DNA of 64,000 nt, taken from positions 1-64,000 of the forward strand of contig NZ_AUAR01000021.1 in NCBI RefSeq assembly GCF_000428825.1, read 5' to 3'. The stretch's first letter is position 1. Each line of letters starts with the position of its first letter. The translations under genes were made by a program, and so were the position numbers. This DNA comes from Desulfomicrobium escambiense DSM 10707 (lineage in GTDB: Bacteria > Desulfobacterota > Desulfovibrionia > Desulfovibrionales > Desulfomicrobiaceae). Below, one piece after another: positions 15,736 to 24,114 of this stretch. The notes beneath the pieces were generated by a model. It was not told the DNA's origin. It did not search any database and worked only from the letters and a program-made list of their open reading frames with translations.

Positions 15736-15813
15736 AAAGCCTCCTTCATTCAATGAAATAAGGTTCACCACCGACATCAATCAGCATCGGTGGTAAAAAA
15801 CGGAACGCTTATT

Positions 15814-16215
15814 TTAGAATATGGAACGAGGAGGCGCGCGGCTGGAAATAGCTTTGAAGCCAATTTTTCGGACAAAGCGATCAATGGCTTCAAAAACTGA
15901 AAATGTAAGGAATAGGATCGAAACGATCGGGACTTGATCGGGAATTACGGCGTCGCAAAATGTTCTGTCTGAAGATTTGGGGTTTGTCCTCTGCACAAGG
16001 TCGACAGATCCGATTGTCGACTCAGCGATGCTGGGGGCAAAATGATCCGTCTTGGATCTTTGCTCAAAAGAAGGTACGGAAGCAATGCCATAATCGTGGA
16101 CTACCGACGGTGTGCAGAACACCAGTAGCAAGGATATGACCAGCCGGAGAACGCGGCGCATGTCGTGGGTCACGTCATGGGCCGCCCTGGGCTGATTGGC
16201 GGGGCGGATGGGCAT
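15814..16215 (-). CDS. Hypothetical protein with two hydrophobic segments
   Basis: A 133-aa frame starts at an ATG with AAGGGAG about 5 bases upstream. A second possible start at 16161 would give a signal-like N-terminus MRRVLRLVISLLLVFC. A second hydrophobic stretch near the C-terminus (VPIVSILFLTFSVFEAI) precedes a basic end. No family is recognised. It lies downstream of the polysaccharide locus on the same strand. It may be a real orphan gene or chance coding, and the longer upstream extension of the frame has no support. Confidence 0.3.
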   Translation of the reverse strand: MPIRPANQPRAAHDVTHDMRRVLRLVISLLLVFCTPSVVHDYGIASVPSFEQRSKTDHFAPSIAESTIGSVDLVQRTNPKSSDRTFCDAVIPDQVPIVSILFLTFSVFEAIDRFVRKIGFKAISSRAPPRSIF

Positions 16216-16744
16216 CGATCTCCCTTGCCGTTCCGGATGGGGCCGGGCGTGCCGCCGGGCGGAATGCCCGCGGTCGACTTCGAGGGGTACGTTACAGCGC
16301 GGAAGGTTGTCTGACAAGAACGGATTGTCCGCCCGGCCGGCAAGGCGTGGGCGGCGCGGAAACCCCGGCCGGTGAGGCTGCGCGCGGGACTGGACATCAG
16401 AAGAGCATGTCACCGCGGAGCGATGCCTGCTGAGGAAGCACTTCCGGCACGAGCGGTTCATGAAGAGAGTACATGGCGAAGACGCACATGACAGCCAGAA
16501 GCTGAAACCACATCGGGACGGCCAGGAGCATGCCGCCATGCAGCCGTCTTACCCTTTTTAGCTCATCGCGGAGCGCTTATTGTGCCCCACAAGGGAAGCC
16601 GAAAAAGGAGCGACCATCCCCCAGATTTTGTATGAGGCAAACGTCGTCGATCCCGCCCACGCGCGTAAACCGGCGCATGTTCTTTGATTTGATGGGGGCG
16701 CATTTGAATGATATACTTGTCACTTTATGCGCCTTCTGTTCCTA
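16216..16744. other. 529-bp gap with one weak small ORF and an inverted repeat
   Basis: A 44-codon minus-strand frame (16397-16531) encodes a hydrophobic peptide beginning MLLAVPMWFQLLAVMCVFAM; it has no good ribosome site and is only a possibility. At 16704-16740 GGCGCAT and ATGCGCC form a 7-bp inverted repeat with a 23-base loop just after the last polysaccharide gene, without a T-run. Nothing else is convincing. Confidence 0.35.
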
Positions 16745-17896
16745 TTATTTGGGCTGACTGTTTAATGATAATACTTTTCTGTAGGTAATAGCAGTTTGCT
16801 CCGTGATCAGGTCCCAGTTGAATTCCTGATTCAATCGCAGGCGCTTACGAGTCAGGAGTTCTTTGGAAGAGAAAAGTTCCGGGCTATCCAGAAACGATTT
16901 GATTTTAGTAGCCAAGGCCGCAACGTCGCCCACTGGAAAAAGTTCCTCGGGTTCCGCAATTTCACGGTTGGCTGGTATATCGCTCAAGATAATGGGCAGT
17001 TCATAACTCATTGCTTCTAAGCCAACAATCGGAAGACCCTCATGGTAGGAAGGGAGGACAAACAAGCCAGCGTTGGAGTATAGTTCGCTTAGGGCAAAGC
17101 CTTTCTGAAAGCCTGTCATGACCACGTTGGGGATATTCTTCGCTTTCGCCTTCAAAGCCAGGCTGTATGCGTCCTCATGGTCCGCATCGCCGACGATCGC
17201 CAATTTCCACTCGCAATCCAGTAAGGAGAAGGCTTCGACGAGATAGTGAAAACCCTTTTCGGGCACCAAACGTCCAACAGTCAGGACATAATGGCCTTTA
17301 GTCAGTCCAAAGCTTTTCAATAACGGACCGGGAAGGGCCTTGTCAGGCAGGATAACCCCGTTCGGGATATACGTGGCATTGGTTCCATGTTTTTCTTGCA
17401 TCAGGGCGCGGATAGTGCGGGACACGGCAATCATGCTGTGGGCAGAGCGAGCTCCAAGCATTTCGCCGGCGCGGAGCACCCACTTGGCAAATCTTCCCCA
17501 TTTCTGTCGGTCATAGTCGGGACCATGGTTTGTCACCACAACTTTGAGGCTGGTCATACGAGCCAAAGGGGTAAGGAGCGCGGGGCCGATGGCGTGGATG
17601 TGTATGAGATCAAAATTCTTCCTATGAAGCCAGATCCATAACACGGCCAGAAAGGTGTGGACTATGGCCTCCAGTGATTTTTTCCGGGGAGACCAAAGTG
17701 GAACAACCTCTATGTCTTCAAAGCGGTAGGGATTTTTTGAGATATAGGACTTTCTGCCAATGATCGTGACACGATATCCTGTTTGGACAAGACGCGGATA
17801 GAGGTGCTGGCAATGCCGTTCAACGCCGCCTTGTACTTCGGGAATGCCGCGTAAGCCTATGACGGCTATGCGAAATGCGGAATCAGTCAGTGTCAT
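16745..17896 (-). CDS. GT4 family glycosyltransferase
   Basis: This 383-aa GT-B glycosyltransferase of family 4 has an N-terminal Rossmann-like half with IAVIGLRGIPEVQGGVERH, a middle VLTVGRLVPEKGFHYLVEAF nucleotide-sugar site, and the C-terminal E-x7-E block HEGLPIVGLEAMSYELP. It would add a sugar to the growing lipid-linked repeat unit at the cytoplasmic face. The ATG at 17896 is chosen because family members begin near this point; it overlaps the radical SAM gene by 14 bp. A longer start at 17950 lacks a ribosome site. It is the last gene of the minus-strand polysaccharide run. Confidence 0.85.
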   Translation of the reverse strand: MTLTDSAFRIAVIGLRGIPEVQGGVERHCQHLYPRLVQTGYRVTIIGRKSYISKNPYRFEDIEVVPLWSPRKKSLEAIVHTFLAVLWIWLHRKNFDLIHIHAIGPALLTPLARMTSLKVVVTNHGPDYDRQKWGRFAKWVLRAGEMLGARSAHSMIAVSRTIRALMQEKHGTNATYIPNGVILPDKALPGPLLKSFGLTKGHYVLTVGRLVPEKGFHYLVEAFSLLDCEWKLAIVGDADHEDAYSLALKAKAKNIPNVVMTGFQKGFALSELYSNAGLFVLPSYHEGLPIVGLEAMSYELPIILSDIPANREIAEPEELFPVGDVAALATKIKSFLDSPELFSSKELLTRKRLRLNQEFNWDLITEQTAITYRKVLSLNSQPK

Positions 17897-18971
17897 GGCA
17901 CTCAATTCCGGTTTCGCGGAGGTCACCCTGCCTTTTGTCCTGGCCGACATCGAAGTATTGAGGGTAAAATTCTATTGGCAGTCCAAGAAGGGATTTAAGT
18001 TTGTTTTTGACCACCCAAGGAAGAACTTGTTTAATGTATTTTTTCATGACAGGTGCGGCAGTTCCGACCATCCAGCAGTTCTTCGGGCAGGAACGCACAC
18101 AGTTTCGGATTTTTTCAGCCTCTGGGTCGGTCCAGATTTCTTCAAATGTCTTGCCCGACCTGACATTGCCCATGCTTTTTTTCCAATATTTCTCTTCTAG
18201 GCCATTGCAAGGATAGACCTCTCCGTAAGGGTCGATGAAGAAGTTCACGCTTCCTGCTTCACAGGGAAGCATGCGTCTCTGCCCGCCGATGTAACCGATC
18301 AGACCCAGATTGAAGAGAGCGCGGAACCAACTCTTGGGGTGATTTTCCTTGAGCAGGCGACGGATAAGTTCATGAAAATTGGCAATCACTTCATCCTTGT
18401 TAGTGATGAAGTTGTCGTCTTTGTGAAAGTAATAGGAATTGTGGAATGCAGCAGTGGCGAATTCCAGATTCATGGATTTGCCCAACTCGAAAAGCCAGAG
18501 CATGTCTTCGGAATTGCGATTGGAAACGGTAATCCCAAAGCCAATGTCCTTCACGCCCATGCTTTTGAGGCCAAGCAAGGTCTTTAGGCCCCGGTCAAAT
18601 CCTTCATCACGCCCACGCAAAGTATTGTTAGTCTGTGACAATCCCTCAATGCTGACCCGCACCCCAATGTTCGGAAACCGTTCGGACAGCTTGAAAATTT
18701 TCTTGTAGTGATAGCCCGAAGTGGAAATTACAATGCGCTTGGTCTTCGTGAACATAACCTCCACGATGTCCTCCAGATCATCCCGAAGAAAAGGCTCGCC
18801 ACCTGTAATGTTGGCGAATTTGAACTGCGGGAGCAGTTCAAGATCTTTGGCTTTGATTTCCTGGGTTGGGTCGGTCGGATGATGCCAGATGTTGCACATT
18901 TGGCATTTCATCTGGCATCGATATGTAGTAATTATAGAAACATCAGTTGGCATTATATAATTATTTTTCAT
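17883..18971 (-). CDS. Radical SAM/SPASM protein in polysaccharide locus
   Basis: This 362-aa protein has the radical SAM cluster motif C19-x3-C23-x2-C26 (CQMKCQMC), followed by ITGGEPFLR, the GGE-type SAM-binding motif. The C-terminal part has a cysteine-rich SPASM-like domain with LPCEAGSVNFF, VYPCNG and RNCVRSCPKNCW, which would hold auxiliary 4Fe-4S clusters. SPASM enzymes modify peptides or carry out sugar and alcohol dehydrogenations and carbon-backbone chemistry; the substrate here cannot be inferred. It lies between two glycosyltransferase genes and overlaps the downstream one by 14 bp, so it probably acts on the glycan or its precursor. Confidence 0.85.
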   Translation of the reverse strand: MKNNYIMPTDVSIITTYRCQMKCQMCNIWHHPTDPTQEIKAKDLELLPQFKFANITGGEPFLRDDLEDIVEVMFTKTKRIVISTSGYHYKKIFKLSERFPNIGVRVSIEGLSQTNNTLRGRDEGFDRGLKTLLGLKSMGVKDIGFGITVSNRNSEDMLWLFELGKSMNLEFATAAFHNSYYFHKDDNFITNKDEVIANFHELIRRLLKENHPKSWFRALFNLGLIGYIGGQRRMLPCEAGSVNFFIDPYGEVYPCNGLEEKYWKKSMGNVRSGKTFEEIWTDPEAEKIRNCVRSCPKNCWMVGTAAPVMKKYIKQVLPWVVKNKLKSLLGLPIEFYPQYFDVGQDKRQGDLRETGIECHDTD

Positions 18972-19012
18972 ATTTGTATAAAATTTAATTTATTTAAAAA
19001 AATTAAATTTTA

Positions 19013-20227
19013 TTAAAGAAAAGATTGGTATAAGTTTAGTAGTTGTTGGTTATGACTCTGAATAGAAAACTCTTTTTCAAGCCTTAGTCTGCCATTAATT
19101 CCCATGCGTCTGCGCATATCCGTGTCAGTCATCATGGCATCAAGAGCCTGAGACAACTCATGAGTATTACCTGGGGTAAAAAGGATACCAGTTTCACCGT
19201 GAACAACTTGTTCTGGAATACCTCCGATTCTGGAAGCAATTATTGGTTTTGCGAAAGCCATCCCTTCAAGGATAGTCATTGGAGCGTTTTCATACCATTC
19301 GGAAGGTACTATCAAGCAAGATGATTTCTTAACTAATTCCCATAGATTTTCACCAGTGCAGTATCCTTTAAAAATTACAGATGATGAAGCATGTGAGCGT
19401 AATTTATATTCAAGCGGACCTGTGCCAACTATAACAAGTTTTGAAATATTATTCATACATGAATGAGCTTTTAAAAGAGTATCTATTCCTTTTTCAGAAG
19501 ATAATCGGCCGACATAAAGTAAATATCCATCATCTTTTGTAGACGGTATGAATTTTGTTTGGTCAATTCCATTTCGTATTAGGTGAGTCTTGCTGTGACC
19601 TATGCGAGGCGCTACGATATTTCCCAAAAAAATGCTTGGAACGATAAAGGCGTCCACTCCGTCGTAGCTCTTTTTCCAAGCATGAAAGTATGCCTCAAGA
19701 GATAAAAGAATGCCCCTTGCCAGCGTTTGCTGGCAATTTGTTGTGATAGGATAATGGAAATGTGTTCCCGCGCATTTAAGGCATGGCTTGCCGCGATTTA
19801 ACATGAGATAGCTTGGGCAGCAAAGTTTACCGTCGTGTAGGGTCAAGATGACCTTTATTTTGTTTTCTTTGAGAATGGGGATTATTGATGGTGTTAGTTG
19901 ATGGTAAATATTGTGTAGATGAGCGATATTGGGCTTTTCATGCTTTATAATTTTTGTAATTTTATTAACCGATTCGCTTGAATGAATAAATGCAAAGCCT
20001 GTCTTGAGCTTGCGTATAATGCCTTTAGTGTTAGTATAATCTACTTTATCGATGAAAAAATTAGCAAAATTTGAATTTAAATTTTTCGAATCTTTCATCG
20101 AAAAGTCAATAATATCGAATCCATGGCTGATAAGAAATTCACGTTCTAGGAAAAAAACTCTTTCCGAACCGCCGTTTAGATAAAAAAATTTATTTACAAG
20201 TAATATTTTATTTTTATTTATTTTCAT
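19013..20227 (-). CDS. GT4 family glycosyltransferase
   Basis: This 404-aa GT-B enzyme has LLVNKFFYLNGGSERVFF at the N-terminus, a DGYLLYVGRLSSEKGIDTLL nucleotide-binding region and the acidic block SEWYENAPMTILEGMAFAKP containing the two conserved glutamates. An unusual cysteine-rich insert (KLCCPSYLMLNRGKPCLKC) lies near residue 135 and occurs in some family members. Its 5' two-thirds is AT-rich, unlike the 3' end, consistent with a mosaic origin. It is 41 bp upstream of the radical SAM gene. Donor and acceptor sugars are unknown. Confidence 0.85.
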   Translation of the reverse strand: MKINKNKILLVNKFFYLNGGSERVFFLEREFLISHGFDIIDFSMKDSKNLNSNFANFFIDKVDYTNTKGIIRKLKTGFAFIHSSESVNKITKIIKHEKPNIAHLHNIYHQLTPSIIPILKENKIKVILTLHDGKLCCPSYLMLNRGKPCLKCAGTHFHYPITTNCQQTLARGILLSLEAYFHAWKKSYDGVDAFIVPSIFLGNIVAPRIGHSKTHLIRNGIDQTKFIPSTKDDGYLLYVGRLSSEKGIDTLLKAHSCMNNISKLVIVGTGPLEYKLRSHASSSVIFKGYCTGENLWELVKKSSCLIVPSEWYENAPMTILEGMAFAKPIIASRIGGIPEQVVHGETGILFTPGNTHELSQALDAMMTDTDMRRRMGINGRLRLEKEFSIQSHNQQLLNLYQSFL

Positions 20228-20440
20228 TTTAAGTTAATATTTTTCTGTATAGTCAGTCTATACTGGATAATCGTCGTTCTGTATTATCTGAACTAACCTA
20301 ATTTATCAGGGTTGTTGCATTTTTTTGATTAAATTGAAGCCCGACCCGTGCAGTTATAAATACATTCTTAGGCGGGAAGCATTAATATTTTATCGAAGGC
20401 TGTAACTCTAGATAGCTGTAAGATAGATGCTAATTTGAAA

Positions 20441-21715
20441 TTAAAATTTTTTTCCAATACGTTGTGCATTATCATAATAAGTTAAATTGAAATTTTTAGA
20501 ATATTCATGTTTTTGTGTGAAGCGAAATAGTAATGATCCACTTGAGTAAAAGAATAAAGACATAGCGATATAGTTATCGATCAAGTTTTCAGAAAAAAAA
20601 TATAGTATGACTGTCAATAATGGAATGGATTCCCATCTACGTCCACATTTAAATATCACATAAAAAATCATACTAATAAAACTAAAAAAAGATAAAATTC
20701 CACATTCAAATATTAATCTGATGTAATCGTTGTGCGGAGCGAGTTGTGCAGTTGTTAGTAAAATTGATGATCCTATTCCGAATCCAAAAATTGTATTCCA
20801 AAAATCAGCATTAATATATATATTTAATAATTCTTTCCAATGTTTTAACCTGAATACAACGGAAAGATCTGTAGTGTTAACTCTGTAAACAATTTCACTG
20901 TAAGAAGATTCGAGGTTAATTTTCCCATTAATGATAAAAATAATACTTCTGATTGCTGCTTGTATTCTTTCAATAAGAAAAATGTTAACTTCAATATTGT
21001 ATATAAAAAATAAAATCAATGCTATTGTCATTAAACTGATTACTATTTGTTTTCTATTTCCTATCATGAGACATATAGAGAAGGCAATTGAAGAAAAAAC
21101 CCCAATAGTTGCAAATGAAATACCAGATATCATGAATACAAAAATATTTTTTATAGGTTTAATTTTTAATGTATTATAAAGAGACAGTAGGCATATTAAA
21201 TATAATCCAGCGTTGTTACGATTTGCAAATATGGAAATTGGACCATTTTTTCCAAATGTAAAATGATTTATAAATAATTCATAAATCCATATAATGTAAG
21301 GTAATGTGATAAGTGTATAAAAATTAAATCGCGTAGGGAAGCTATCAAGTACCTTAAAATTATTTATTCGTGAAAATTTAAATCCGAATATTATATATAC
21401 AGGAGAAATAATAAATTTTATAAAATCAACATAGTCTGTATTTAAATAATTTATATATAGTGATCCAATTAATCCGAAGTAATATATAATTATTAGTGTG
21501 TATAAATGAAAGTGAATATTATTTTTATGATTTTTGATTTGTGAATTGATAATTAAAAGGAAAAAGAAAAATATTGCTGATATGGCATAGGAAATTTTTT
21601 TGACTGTTACGTCCTCTGTAAACCTAAACAAAATTAAAATATAAACTTCAATTGTGATAAAAAATATAAATATCTTTATTGGATTAATTGAAAACTTTGA
21701 TTTTATTTTGTTCAC
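20441..21715 (-). CDS. wzy: Wzy-type polysaccharide polymerase / O-antigen polymerase
   Basis: This 424-aa protein is almost entirely hydrophobic helices, with about ten to twelve membrane segments. The loop LTTAQLAPHNDYIRLIFECG matches the Wzy_C/O-antigen ligase signature (H-N-D-Y). It would polymerise lipid-linked repeat units in the periplasm. The gene is extremely AT-rich and rich in isoleucine, lysine and asparagine codons compared with the flanking housekeeping genes. It follows the putative sialyltransferase-like gene by 40 bp. Assignment as Wzy rather than ligase rests on its place among glycosyltransferases; a separate ligase-like gene lies at 41 kb. Confidence 0.75.
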   Translation of the reverse strand: MNKIKSKFSINPIKIFIFFITIEVYILILFRFTEDVTVKKISYAISAIFFFFLLIINSQIKNHKNNIHFHLYTLIIIYYFGLIGSLYINYLNTDYVDFIKFIISPVYIIFGFKFSRINNFKVLDSFPTRFNFYTLITLPYIIWIYELFINHFTFGKNGPISIFANRNNAGLYLICLLSLYNTLKIKPIKNIFVFMISGISFATIGVFSSIAFSICLMIGNRKQIVISLMTIALILFFIYNIEVNIFLIERIQAAIRSIIFIINGKINLESSYSEIVYRVNTTDLSVVFRLKHWKELLNIYINADFWNTIFGFGIGSSILLTTAQLAPHNDYIRLIFECGILSFFSFISMIFYVIFKCGRRWESIPLLTVILYFFSENLIDNYIAMSLFFYSSGSLLFRFTQKHEYSKNFNLTYYDNAQRIGKKF

Positions 21716-21755
21716 TATTAATTTTTATTGTATTATAATATTATTATACTTTATT

Positions 21756-22727
21756 TTATTGTTTTTTTATGAATATTACACCGATGTTATGTAAGAGCGA
21801 AAAATAATTGTTTTTTATGTTCATTTTATTCAGACTGTAAACATTTTTTGCGCAATTAAAAGTTATGGCTGTCATTAAAGCAGTAGATGTATATCCAAAA
21901 ATGTCTATTTTTATATTGCACGCATTTAATTGCAAAAAAATAATTTCAAGGCTCATATTTTTATCTATTATATTTTTTCCTTCCGTTGGAATAATTTTTT
22001 CGTTCAATGGGTGGTATTTTATCCATACAGTTTGATATTTATTATAAAAATTACTGTATTTTTCAATAAAATCTTTCTCGTTTTGTTCTTTATCTAATAT
22101 TAACAATGCATCTTCACTTTTTATATTATAATAGCATTCCTTTTTTCTTAATATTTTATTTATTAAAATATTATTCGAACATGTTTTAATGGTATGAATT
22201 GTTTTATTTTTTAATTCTTTTCTAATATAATTTGGATAAAAAACATATAATTTTGAGAATGCTGAGTTTTTTCCAAGTATATGCGTGTTCTCGTGCTTTA
22301 TGCAAAGAAGTGATAACAATGATCGGTCATACATCGATAGTTGTAAATAATGATTGTTGTACGGAGCTGAGCCGTCTTCAATGTAATAAAGATTATTATT
22401 TTCTTTAGTAATACTTATAATTAATTTTTCTTCTAATTTTATATCATTAAATATATAATAATTGTTTTTTTGAGAGCTTTTAATGTTTTTTTTCAACTTA
22501 AAAATATTTTCTAAAATTTTTATTTTTCTAATAATTTTGTTTTTTGTATTTGATCCATCTAGCATCATGACTCTTTCAAAACAATTGTTTATATTTATTA
22601 AACTTTTCATTATATTAAAATCAAAATCTTTTATCAAGATAAGAAAGTTGTTTTTAGATTTAGTGTTGGTAATGTGGAGACAAGATATTATGATATGATA
22701 CGGCGTTCTACATATATATATATTCAT
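21756..22727 (-). CDS. Candidate sialyl/pseudaminyl-type glycosyltransferase (GT52-like)
   Basis: This 323-aa AT-rich gene product shows the three spaced motifs typical of bacterial sialyltransferases of the GT52/GT38/GT80 type: an acidic EDG at residues 117-119, His-Pro at 239-240 (IKYHPLNEK), and a Thr-Ser-Thr at 280-282 (FGYTSTALMTAI). The N-terminus MNIYICRTPYHIIISCLHI also fits GT52. These enzymes use CMP-activated nonulosonic acids. The neighbouring pse genes make CMP-pseudaminic acid, so this is the natural candidate for its transfer to the glycan. Overall similarity cannot be scored here, so the family call is tentative. Confidence 0.6.
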   Translation of the reverse strand: MNIYICRTPYHIIISCLHITNTKSKNNFLILIKDFDFNIMKSLININNCFERVMMLDGSNTKNKIIRKIKILENIFKLKKNIKSSQKNNYYIFNDIKLEEKLIISITKENNNLYYIEDGSAPYNNHYLQLSMYDRSLLSLLCIKHENTHILGKNSAFSKLYVFYPNYIRKELKNKTIHTIKTCSNNILINKILRKKECYYNIKSEDALLILDKEQNEKDFIEKYSNFYNKYQTVWIKYHPLNEKIIPTEGKNIIDKNMSLEIIFLQLNACNIKIDIFGYTSTALMTAITFNCAKNVYSLNKMNIKNNYFSLLHNIGVIFIKKQ

Positions 22728-22778
22728 GAATTTTTTTAAAAATTAAAGATTATTTAGTTAGTCGATCATGAAAAAATG

Positions 22779-22961
22779 TTAAATCTCCACGTCAGGTACG
22801 GACCTGAACAGGCTGAGCATTGGGTAGAAGTACGTGCCCAAGAAATTTGAGGAACAAAAAATACAGAACCCGGATGAACGTGCGGAAATTTAGCGCCGTA
22901 CAGACCATAAACAGGTTCATGGTGCCGTCGAGCTGCCCTTTGAGGTAATATTGAGTATATT
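22779..22961 (-). pseudogene. Transposase C-terminal remnant (IS5-like)
   Basis: On the minus strand the frame reads YYLKGQLDGTMNLFMVCTA and LNFRTFIRVL, which resembles the C-terminal end of IS5-superfamily transposases. An upstream in-frame TAG and an apparent one-base shift near 22830 (the tail reads correctly only in another frame, ending SVPDVEI) show that it is decayed. It lies between pseI and the GT52-like gene, at the edge of the AT-rich island. Confidence 0.5.
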
Positions 22962-22984
22962 TCTATTCATTTTGGCATATAGTT

Positions 22985-24037
22985 TTATTTTTGAGACTGA
23001 CTAATCAAATCCCATGATGTTGCAGTTCCTTTTTGGATCTGTGTATTCGTTTTAAGTCCAATAAGTTGATCGATAAATTTTGGGGCAAGCCCTTTCCCAG
23101 GGCGAATTGCTCGAATGTCATCACGAGCAATTTCCGCTCCTTCCGCAAGATCGCGTACAAAGTACACGGAACGGCGAAATATTTTCGTTTTTTCTTCCGA
23201 CTCCTTTCGTGTGTATCCCGCCGTGCCCAAGGCGCTCCATGCGTCTTTCGCTTCAACGCAAAGCCGTTCCATCTCATGCGGTTCAAGAGAGAACTCGCTG
23301 TCAGGGCCTTTGTCCTGTCTGCTCAGGGTGAAATGCTTTTCAATGATGCATGCTCCCAGGGCTACGGCCGTTATCCCAGCAGTTGTCCCCATCGTATGAT
23401 CGGATAGTCCGGTTATTACGCCAAATCTTCGCGCAAGTTCGGGGATCTGTCGCAGGTTCGCCTGCTCGATCGGGGCCGGGTAACTGCTGATGCAGTGGAG
23501 CAGGATCAGGTCCTTGCATCCGGCTTCTCGCGCAGTAGTGACTGCATCCTCAATTTCTTCCTCGCTGGCCATTCCGGTTGACATGATCATGGGTTTTCCC
23601 GTGCTGGCGGCATAGCGAATGAGTGGAAGATCAACGATTTCGAAGGATGCGATCTTGTACGTAGGGGTGCCCAAGTCTTCCAGAAGGTCCACAGCGGTTT
23701 CGTCAAAAGGTGTTGAGAAAATGGTGATGCCGAGCTTTTTGGCATAATCAAACATCGCCTGGTGCCATTCATAAGGTGTTTCCGCCCATTTATAGAGATC
23801 GTGCAGCTTGATACCATCCCAGAGTCCGCCCTTGATGAGGAAATCTGGAGCGTCGCAGTCAATGGTGAGGGTTTCTGCTGTGTAAGTTTGAATTTTGATC
23901 GCATCGACGCCGCATTTGTGGGCGGCCTCTATTGTTTTGAGAGCTCGTTCCAGCGAACCATTGTGGTTTGCTGATAATTCGGCGATAATGTATGGTGAGT
24001 GGTCGGGACTGATTGCTCGACCATTAATATTTATCAC
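22985..24037 (-). CDS. pseI: Pseudaminic acid synthase
   Basis: This 350-aa NeuB-family enzyme condenses 2,4-diacetamido-2,4,6-trideoxy-L-altrose with phosphoenolpyruvate to pseudaminic acid. It has YIIAELSANHNGSLERAL at the start, the TGMASEEEIEDAV and HCISSYPAP segments, the GLSDHT motif and a C-terminal SAF antifreeze-like domain from about residue 290 (RRSVYFVRDLAEGAEI). Length is typical. The altrose-specific PseI rather than NeuB assignment rests on the complete pse set upstream. Confidence 0.92.
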   Translation of the reverse strand: MININGRAISPDHSPYIIAELSANHNGSLERALKTIEAAHKCGVDAIKIQTYTAETLTIDCDAPDFLIKGGLWDGIKLHDLYKWAETPYEWHQAMFDYAKKLGITIFSTPFDETAVDLLEDLGTPTYKIASFEIVDLPLIRYAASTGKPMIMSTGMASEEEIEDAVTTAREAGCKDLILLHCISSYPAPIEQANLRQIPELARRFGVITGLSDHTMGTTAGITAVALGACIIEKHFTLSRQDKGPDSEFSLEPHEMERLCVEAKDAWSALGTAGYTRKESEEKTKIFRRSVYFVRDLAEGAEIARDDIRAIRPGKGLAPKFIDQLIGLKTNTQIQKGTATSWDLISQSQK

Positions 24038-24114
24038 GATAATACTCCTGTCATAATATGAATTTCATGAATTTTTTTAAATAGATTTATGTACGCAGTA
24101 ATATTTGTTTATGT

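Noticed and set aside
20228-20440. Frame remnant reading VFITARVGLQFNQK on the minus strand in the gap after the polymerase gene.
   Set aside because: Too short, no recognisable family and no start or ribosome site.
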